37,440 bases of DNA from an uncultured Prevotellaceae bacterium (GTDB lineage: Bacteria > Bacteroidota > Bacteroidia > Bacteroidales > Bacteroidaceae): assembly GCA_902770845.1 (NCBI GenBank), contig CACXUV010000017.1, positions 1-37,440 of the forward strand. Reading direction: 5' to 3'. Within the stretch, counting starts at the first letter, position 1. Each line of letters opens with the position of its first letter. Made by a program: the position numbers and the translations under genes. Positions 31,995 to 37,440 of this stretch are shown here, in pieces. The notes under the pieces were generated by a model that saw only the letters and a list, made by a program, of their open reading frames with translations, was not told the DNA's origin and made no database searches.

Positions 31995-33557
31995 ATGAAA
32001 AATTTAAAAGTTTTCGGTCTCAGCGTGATGCTGGGCGCAACGATGGTCAGCAACACGGCCACGGCTGGTGGCATTCTGACCAACACCAATCAGAACGTTA
32101 ATTTCAACAGGAATCCGGCTCGCGATGCCGCTATAGCCATCGACGGCGTTTACAGCAACCCTGCAGGCGTGGTGTTCATGCCCGAAGGATTCCACCTGGC
32201 TTTCACCTGGCAATATGCTCACCAAACACGCACCATCAACTCTACCGACCCCATCTTTGCCTTGGGCAAGAAGAACGAAGGCAGGACAACCAAGAAGTTT
32301 GAAGGCATTGCCGATGCTCCCTTCATCCCCTCGCTGCAAGCTGCCTACAACAAGGGCAACTGGAGCGTGCAGTTCAACTTCTCGGTGCCCGGAGGTGGCG
32401 GCGTGTGCGAGTTCGACAACGGACTGGGCTCGTTTGAGCGCACCGTGGGCAGCATTGCCGGACTGCTCATGAAAAACGGACTCGACGCAAAGGGCTATGA
32501 CATGGATGCCTTCATGCGCGGACGCCAGTACTACTTCGGCTTCCAGCTGGGTGCTGCCTACAAGATAAACGAGCACTGGGCGGTCTACGGTGGACTACGC
32601 GCACTTTATGGCGACGCTTCCTACCGCGCACGCCTGAGCCATATCAACGTGATTACATCGAAAGGGGCGATGGACTTCGGCGAGTTTCTTGAAGGAAACA
32701 TCAATGCCATCAACCAGCAGATTGGAGCTGCACAAACCAACCTGCAGATGGCTGCACAATCAGGACGCTACTCCGACGCTGAGCTGCAAGCCATGCAGAC
32801 AGCCGCACAAGCACAACTGGCTGATGCCAACGCTGCGCTGAAGCAGCTGTACCAACTGCACCGCTACGGCAACGGCGTGAACCTGCAGAGCACGCAGACG
32901 GGCTTTGGCATTGCTCCCATCATTGGTGTTGACTACAAAATTGGCGACTTCAACTTTGCCGCCAAGTATGAGTTCAACACCCAAATGAAGATGAGAAACC
33001 ACAGCACGCTGGAGCAACCCATGAAGCTGTCGGACGACATGGCCCAGTTCCCAGGTCTTGAAAACATCAACAAGTTTGAAGACGGAACCGATGTGGACGA
33101 AGATGCTCCGGCCATGCTCTGCCTGGGTGCACAGTGGAGCGCACTGCCCGAACTGAGACTGAACCTGGGCTACCACCACTTCTTCGACAAGAACGCCAAC
33201 TGGTATAACGACATTCAGGAAAAGCTGTCGCACGACACGAACGAATATCTGGCTGGTGTGGAATGGGACGCCTCAAAGAAGGTGACGCTGTCGGCCGGCG
33301 CACAAATCACCCGCTACGGACTGACCGACGACTACATGAACGACCTTTCGTTTGTGGTGAACAGCTACAGCGTGGGTGCCGGACTCAGCTACAAAGTCAC
33401 CAACCATCTGACGCTGTCGGCTGCCTATTTCCAAACAAACTACGGCGACTATGACAAAGTGACGGAAACCGCTCCCACCACAGGAGCTGTGGTGAAGAGC
33501 GACAACTTCACCCGCACCAACCGCGTGCTGAGCATTGGTTGCCAAATAGACCTGTAA
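31995..33557 (+). CDS. OmpP1/FadL/TodX-family outer-membrane protein (copy 1)
   Basis: Outer-membrane beta-barrel of the FadL group (hydrophobic substrate uptake), 520 residues from ATG 31995; the longer frame from 31908 reads through the promoter. The signal peptide ends NTATA, and the mature N-terminus GGILTNTNQNVNFNRNPARDAAI followed by GVYSNPAG is the FadL-type hatch region. The barrel ends TRTNRVLSIGCQIDL. A Gln/Ala-rich helical stretch (about 232-292, NQQIGAAQTNLQMAAQSG and AQLADANAALKQLYQL) interrupts the barrel and has no counterpart in copy 2. Substrate unknown. Confidence 0.85.
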   Translation: MKNLKVFGLSVMLGATMVSNTATAGGILTNTNQNVNFNRNPARDAAIAIDGVYSNPAGVVFMPEGFHLAFTWQYAHQTRTINSTDPIFALGKKNEGRTTKKFEGIADAPFIPSLQAAYNKGNWSVQFNFSVPGGGGVCEFDNGLGSFERTVGSIAGLLMKNGLDAKGYDMDAFMRGRQYYFGFQLGAAYKINEHWAVYGGLRALYGDASYRARLSHINVITSKGAMDFGEFLEGNINAINQQIGAAQTNLQMAAQSGRYSDAELQAMQTAAQAQLADANAALKQLYQLHRYGNGVNLQSTQTGFGIAPIIGVDYKIGDFNFAAKYEFNTQMKMRNHSTLEQPMKLSDDMAQFPGLENINKFEDGTDVDEDAPAMLCLGAQWSALPELRLNLGYHHFFDKNANWYNDIQEKLSHDTNEYLAGVEWDASKKVTLSAGAQITRYGLTDDYMNDLSFVVNSYSVGAGLSYKVTNHLTLSAAYFQTNYGDYDKVTETAPTTGAVVKSDNFTRTNRVLSIGCQIDL

Positions 33558-33645
33558 GAAAACAGGAAAACAACAGCAAACGACCAGATTTGTTCGATTT
33601 TTTCATTTAATTTGCCAAAAATTCGGTTCCTTGGAGAATTATTTG

Positions 33646-33654
33646 TACCTTTGC
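33646..33654 (+). promoter_or_regulatory. Bacteroidetes -7 element for the second FadL-family gene
   Basis: TACCTTTGC ends 31 bases before the ATG at 33686, so copy 2 can be expressed independently of copy 1. The rest of the 128-base gap shows nothing recognisable. Confidence 0.65.
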
Positions 33655-33685
33655 AGGCAAATAACCAACCATCGAAACTGAAATT

Positions 33686-35056
33686 ATGATGAAGAGAATC
33701 CAAGCAATTCTGGTCGTTTGCTTTGTGCTGGTGGCACGGGCAAACGCAGGTGGTCTGATGACCAACACAAACTATCACATCGCTTTTGACCGAATGATGG
33801 CACGCGGTGCAACCTTCGACGTAGACGCAGCCTACAGCAACCCGGCCGGTAGTGTGTGGAACCAACACGAAGGCTGGCTGCTGTCGCTCAACTTCCAAAA
33901 GCCATGGCAGAACCGCGACATTGAGACAAACATGCCCAATTTTCTTGGTTCAAGTTTTTCTAAAAAATATGAAGGCGTGGCCAAGGCGCCCATCGTGCCT
34001 TCCTTGCTTGCCGCATACAAGAAAGACCGCTGGGCCATATCGGGCATGCTTGGCATCGTGGGATGCGGCGGCTACGTGGAATACAGCGATGGCATACCAA
34101 TGCTGAACGTGCCGCTTACGGCCATGCTGGCATCATCTGGTGTCATGCCAGGATCGTACACGCTCGATTCTGAAATGAAGGGAAAGCAGTACATCTATGG
34201 AGCACAAGTGAACTTTGCTTACAGGATAACCGATTTCCTTTCGGCGGCTGCTGGCTTACGCGTGAACTACTACGACGGATACAACCGTGGCCATGTGATT
34301 GCAAACAATGGTCAACTGGATTTGGTCAACCTGCAACTCGACTGTCTGCAAAAGGGTTGGGGCATCTCCCCCATCGTGAGCATCGACTTCCACACAGGGC
34401 CAGTCACCATAGCAGCCCGCTATGAGTTCAGGTCAAGGATTAATACAGAGAACGATACCAAGCAGCTGAACGCCAAAATCTTCAGTACTGCCATCAACAA
34501 CTATGTGACGGGCGACATGGCCCTGGCTCAGTTTGGCGACAAGGTGGCACCCTATAAGGATGGAGTGGACACACGCTACGACGTGCCTGCCATGCTGGCA
34601 GTGGCAGTGGGCTATGAGTTTTCCGACAAGTTGCGTGCCACAGCCGAGTATCATTTCTACGACGACAAGCACGCAAAGATGGGCAACAACCGACATGAAG
34701 AACTGACGGGCGGCACCAACGAGTTTCTGTTAGGTGCCGAATATGACATCAACGACAAGTTTACCGTGAGTCTTGGCGGACAACGCACCGACTACGGACA
34801 GAGTGACAAATTTCAGACCAACACATCGTTTGCATGCGACAGCTGGTCTATAGGACTGGGAGGAGCAGTGAACCTGACGGAGAAAATCCGTCTGAACGCA
34901 GGTTATTTCATTACGCTCTACAGCAACTACGACAAATCGTTTGCAGCTGGCAACCCTGCTGCCGGCGAGGGTTACTATGGAACAGGATTTGAAGCCAAAG
35001 AGACTTATTCACGCACAAACAACGTCGTTGGCGTGGGCATAGACTTCAAATTCTAA
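33686..35056 (+). CDS. OmpP1/FadL/TodX-family outer-membrane protein (copy 2)
   Basis: A 456-residue outer-membrane barrel, paralogue of the preceding gene. The signal peptide ends RANA, and the mature start GGLMTNTNYHIAFDRMMARGATFDVDAAYSNPAG parallels copy 1. The barrel ends with TYSRTNNVVGVGIDFKF, an aromatic C-terminus usual for BAM substrates. It lacks the helical insertion of copy 1. The pair probably arose by tandem duplication, but the sequences are well diverged. The ATGATG at 33686/33689 leaves the exact start open. It is convergent with the AraC-type regulator. Confidence 0.87.
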   Translation: MMKRIQAILVVCFVLVARANAGGLMTNTNYHIAFDRMMARGATFDVDAAYSNPAGSVWNQHEGWLLSLNFQKPWQNRDIETNMPNFLGSSFSKKYEGVAKAPIVPSLLAAYKKDRWAISGMLGIVGCGGYVEYSDGIPMLNVPLTAMLASSGVMPGSYTLDSEMKGKQYIYGAQVNFAYRITDFLSAAAGLRVNYYDGYNRGHVIANNGQLDLVNLQLDCLQKGWGISPIVSIDFHTGPVTIAARYEFRSRINTENDTKQLNAKIFSTAINNYVTGDMALAQFGDKVAPYKDGVDTRYDVPAMLAVAVGYEFSDKLRATAEYHFYDDKHAKMGNNRHEELTGGTNEFLLGAEYDINDKFTVSLGGQRTDYGQSDKFQTNTSFACDSWSIGLGGAVNLTEKIRLNAGYFITLYSNYDKSFAAGNPAAGEGYYGTGFEAKETYSRTNNVVGVGIDFKF

Positions 35057-35090
35057 CGAATCAAAAACAACCGGTATTTTCAACATCCTA

Positions 35091-35222
35091 CAACGGGGGC
35101 CCCATTGAGCTGCAACGGGGGCCCCGTTAGGTTGCAACGGGGGCCCCGTTAGAATGCAATGAGGGCCCCGTTAGAATGCAATGAGGGCCCCGTTGCAACA
35201 CAACGGAGCCCTCATTGCATGG
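35091..35222. repeat. Six tandem 22-bp units with AACGGGG/CCCCGTT palindromes
   Basis: Units start at 35091, 35113, 35135, 35157, 35179 and 35201, all exactly 22 bases. Units 2 and 3 hold the palindrome AACGGGGGCCCCGTT; units 4 and 5 hold AATGAGGGCCCCGTT. Unit 6 is close to the reverse complement of units 4/5. It lies in the 189-base gap between convergent genes. Confidence 0.92.
35178..35220. terminator. Long hairpin formed by the last two repeat units, possible terminator
   Basis: TGCAATGAGGGCCCCGTTG (35177-35195) and its near-perfect complement at 35201-35219 (one mismatch) leave a 5-base loop CAACA. It stands between convergent genes where a terminator is expected, but it lacks a clear T run on either strand. 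Confidence 0.45.
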
Positions 35223-35245
35223 TGGCTGTAAGCCAAACGGCCAAA

Positions 35246-36124
35246 TCAGCCAAACCGCCGGTATTTGGAAGGGCTCATGCCCACACGCTCCTTGAAATAC
35301 TTTCCCAGGAACGACTGGTTAGGAAAGTGCATGTCTTCGGCAATCTGCTTCACGCTCTTGTTGGAATTCTTCAGCATGTTCCGCACTTCGAGCGTCACAT
35401 AGTTGTCTATCCAGTCATTGGGAGTGCGCTTGCTGCACTGCTTCACCAGTTCTGAGAGATATTTAGGAGTGATGCAAAGCTGCTGGGCATACCAACTGAC
35501 ACGACGTTCCTGTCGGCAATTTTCCTCGACCAGCTTGATGAACTGCGTGAACACCATGTCGGAACGCTTGTGGCGCATGTGAACGTCGCGGCTAGACTGA
35601 TAGAGCACATTGCTCAGATCGTAGAACATGGCCAGCATCAGCGTGCGCACCAGTTCGTGGCGATAGTGATTGGAAGACTCGGCAATTTTTTTCCTGATGA
35701 CATAAAAATAGTCGCGGAACACCTGCTGGTCGCGCTCCGAAAGCGGAAACACGGGGTGCTGATGCGAGAAAATAATAAGCGAAGAAATGTCGCTCACACT
35801 GCGTATGATCTCGCTGTAGAAAGGCACCGAAACCATCATGCACAGCCCTTCAAGGTCGGCCGATGCACGGTAGTTGTCAATGACGTGGTGCTCAGAAGCA
35901 ATGATCATGTGGCCCGGAGTGAGCAGCAACTCCTTGGTGTCCTGCCGATAGCTCACGCTGCCACGGGTGCACAGGCCAATGAGAATGAAGTTCATGCGGC
36001 GCGGCTCCTTAGGGAACGGGGCATCGGCCAGGCGGTCGAGCAGCAGCAGATCTTCCCCGATAAACTCGCCACTGGCCCACTTCTTGGCCTTTTCAAAACT
36101 GGTTTCAATAATCGAATTGTTCAT
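35246..36124 (-). CDS. AraC-family transcriptional regulator
   Basis: A 292-residue regulator. I use ATG 36124 (MNNSIIETSFEKAKKW); the longer frame starts with TTG and overlaps the promoter. The N-terminal part (about 1-150) is a cupin-type sensing domain (RGSVSYRQDTKELLLTPGHMIIAS). The C-terminal 100 residues hold two helix-turn-helix units of the AraC type: VSWYAQQLCITPKYLSELVKQ, and SVKQIAEDMHFPNQSFLGKYFKERVGMSPSKYRR. This layout is common in Bacteroidetes regulators of transport or stress genes. Targets are unknown; the convergent FadL-family genes are only a positional candidate. Confidence 0.9.
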   Translation of the reverse strand: MNNSIIETSFEKAKKWASGEFIGEDLLLLDRLADAPFPKEPRRMNFILIGLCTRGSVSYRQDTKELLLTPGHMIIASEHHVIDNYRASADLEGLCMMVSVPFYSEIIRSVSDISSLIIFSHQHPVFPLSERDQQVFRDYFYVIRKKIAESSNHYRHELVRTLMLAMFYDLSNVLYQSSRDVHMRHKRSDMVFTQFIKLVEENCRQERRVSWYAQQLCITPKYLSELVKQCSKRTPNDWIDNYVTLEVRNMLKNSNKSVKQIAEDMHFPNQSFLGKYFKERVGMSPSKYRRFG

Positions 36125-36176
36125 GCAGGTTGTTCGTTTGGCATCTGCAAAAATCGTTCTCTTTGTTTTTGCGGCT

Positions 36177-36185
36177 GCAAAGTTA
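36177..36185 (-). promoter_or_regulatory. Bacteroidetes -7 element for the AraC-type regulator
   Basis: The minus strand reads TAACTTTGC, 52 bases upstream of the ATG at 36124. Confidence 0.65.
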
Positions 36186-36205
36186 CTTATTTTAGTTGAC
36201 AATCA

Positions 36206-36246
36206 CAAAAAAACTGCCAATGCATCGACGCACTGGCAGTATTTTT
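36206..36246 (-). terminator. Terminator of the rpoC transcript
   Basis: ACTGCCAATGC (36213-36223) and GCACTGGCAGT (36230-36240) form a stem with one mismatch and a 6-base loop. It is flanked by an A run at 36207-36213 (a T tail on minus) and a T run on plus. It would end the rpoBC transcript, just before the AraC gene promoter. Confidence 0.85.
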
Positions 36247-36266
36247 TATAAGTTGAAAACGATATT

Positions 36267-37440
36267 TTACTCGTCTATGGTAGGCTCTTCCACAAAGTCG
36301 AGCACATTCTTGCGGTTGGCCTGCATGCGCTCATACTCTTCCTTCGAGCCCACGATGATCTTCTCGAACTCACGAAGACCAGTACCAGCGGGAATCAGGT
36401 GACCGCAAATCACGTTCTCCTTCATGCCCTCCAGATAGTCCTGCTTGCCACGGATGGCAGCCTCGTTGAGCACCTTGGTGGTCTCCTGGAACGATGCAGC
36501 CGACATGAAGCTCTTCGTTTGCAGAGCGGCACGAGTGATGCCTTGCAGAATCTGAGTTGACGTGGCGGGCACGGCATCGCGCACCTGAACAGGGCGCAAG
36601 TCGCGGCGCTTCAAGCTGGAGTTCTCATCGCGCAGGCGGCGGGCAGTAACAATCTGGCCAGGCTTCAGCTCTGTAGAGTCGCCGGCATCGGTCACCACCT
36701 TCTTGCCCCAGATGCGGTCGTTCTCCTCAGCAAAGTCGAGCTTATCCACAATCTCCTGCTCCAGGAACGAAGTGTCGCCTGGGTCGTTGATCTGCACCTT
36801 GCGCATCATCTGGCGCACAATAATCTCGAAGTGCTTGTCGTTGATCTTGATACCCTGCAGACGATACACGTCCTGCACCTCGTTCACAATGTATTCCTGA
36901 ACCGCAGTGGGGCCCTTGATGGCCAGGATGTCGCTGGGAGTGATGGCACCGTCGCTGAGCGGTGTACCGGCACGCACGGCATCGTGCTCCTGCACCAGGA
37001 TTTGCTTAGACAGCGAAACAAGATACTTGCGCTGTTCGCCTGTCTTCGAGGTAACGATGATTTCGCGATTGCCACGCTTCACCTTGCCCATGGTCACCTC
37101 GCCGTCGATTTCCGACACGACAGCAGGGTTCGACGGGTTGCGGGCCTCGAACAGCTCGGTGACACGAGGCAGACCGGCGGTAATATCACCACCCTTGGCA
37201 GCAGCACGGGGAATCTTGACGAGGGTCTCACCGGTCTTCACCGTCTGACCGTCCTCAACCACAACGTGGCCACCCACGGGGAAGTTATATGTGCCTATCT
37301 TTTCACCATTGGCATCGAGCACGTCGCAGGTGGGCACCTTGGTCTTGTCCTTCGACTCGGTCACGATCTTCTCAGTCAGACCGGTCGTTTCGTCGGTTTC
37401 GGCACGGAAAGTGATGCCTTCTATCACGTCGTTGAACTTC
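36267..37440 (-). CDS. rpoC: DNA-directed RNA polymerase beta' subunit, C-terminal part (runs off the right edge)
   Basis: C-terminal part (about 390 residues) of the beta' subunit of RNA polymerase; the rest lies beyond base 37440. Recognisable segments include [25 protein letters not shown], the sandwich-barrel hybrid region with [45 protein letters not shown], and [32 protein letters not shown]. All are typical of rpoC. It ends [21 protein letters not shown]. rpoB and the ribosomal genes would be expected upstream (to the right). Confidence 0.96.
   Translation of the reverse strand, partial: KFNDVIEGITFRAETDETTGLTEKIVTESKDKTKVPTCDVLDANGEKIGTYNFPVGGHVVVEDGQTVKTGETLVKIPRAAAKGGDITAGLPRVTELFEARNPSNPAVVSEIDGEVTMGKVKRGNREIIVTSKTGEQRKYLVSLSKQILVQEHDAVRAGTPLSDGAITPSDILAIKGPTAVQEYIVNEVQDVYRLQGIKINDKHFEIIVRQMMRKVQINDPGDTSFLEQEIVDKLDFAEENDRIWGKKVVTDAGDSTELKPGQIVTARRLRDENSSLKRRDLRPVQVRDAVPATSTQILQGITRAALQTKSFMSAASFQETTKVLNEAAIRGKQDYLEGMKENVICGHLIPAGTGLREFEKIIVGSKEEYERMQANRKNVLDFVEEPTIDE

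Overview
The window looks like a chromosomal segment of a member of the Bacteroidales, most likely Prevotellaceae. The evidence is about a dozen copies of the Bacteroidetes -7 promoter element (TAnnTTTGC, often with a TTG near -33), Bacteroidetes-style lipoproteins and FtsX/MacB permeases, short secretion-tail-like C-termini on secreted carbohydrate-active proteins, Kdo transferase (outer membrane) and the C-terminal part of rpoC at the right edge. No rRNA, tRNA, CRISPR array, insertion sequence or phage gene was seen.

Layout. 1-4850 (minus) is an efflux operon: TolC-like protein, HlyD/MacA-type adaptor, a DUF4840-like lipoprotein and an FtsX-type permease. Two of the four genes carry frame-breaking lesions: a single-base loss in tolC, and an exact 34-bp tandem duplication in the permease. 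Divergent from it (4995-6388) is a compact two-component system. 6490-8119 holds a gamma-class carbonic anhydrase and malate dehydrogenase, convergent around a terminator. 8300-15681 is a five-gene plus-strand operon: zincin lipoprotein, Xaa-Pro aminopeptidase, glycyl radical enzyme, its activating enzyme, and a second Xaa-Pro aminopeptidase. 15779-21028 (minus) is a two-gene pectin operon (CE12-like acetylesterase, CE8 pectin methylesterase). 21206-26788 holds housekeeping genes: gpmI, a second gamma carbonic anhydrase, an FMN-binding protein, waaA and gltX. 27105-31780 holds a PgpH-like HD phosphodiesterase followed closely by a secreted BNR-4 beta-propeller protein. 31995-35056 contains two tandem FadL/OmpP1-family outer-membrane proteins, followed by a convergent AraC-family regulator and the end of rpoC.

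The most interesting unit is the 8300-15681 operon. Its glycyl radical enzyme carries every active-site residue I recall for Clostridioides difficile trans-4-hydroxy-L-proline dehydratase (HypD), at a constant offset of +9, and it is co-transcribed with two different Xaa-Pro aminopeptidases and a metallopeptidase-like lipoprotein. I read this as a hydroxyproline-peptide (collagen or plant hydroxyproline-rich glycoprotein) scavenging operon: peptides are trimmed, Xaa-Pro/Hyp bonds are cut, and free hydroxyproline is dehydrated to pyrroline-5-carboxylate. The neighbouring pectin esterases and the BNR-4 protein fit a plant-cell-wall diet.

The second unusual theme is intergenic repeat arrays. There are two arrays with unrelated sequences but the same architecture (22-bp period, each unit holding a short palindrome) at 26897-26984 and 35091-35222. 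A degenerate 8-bp array at 25168-25263 runs into the gltX stop codon.
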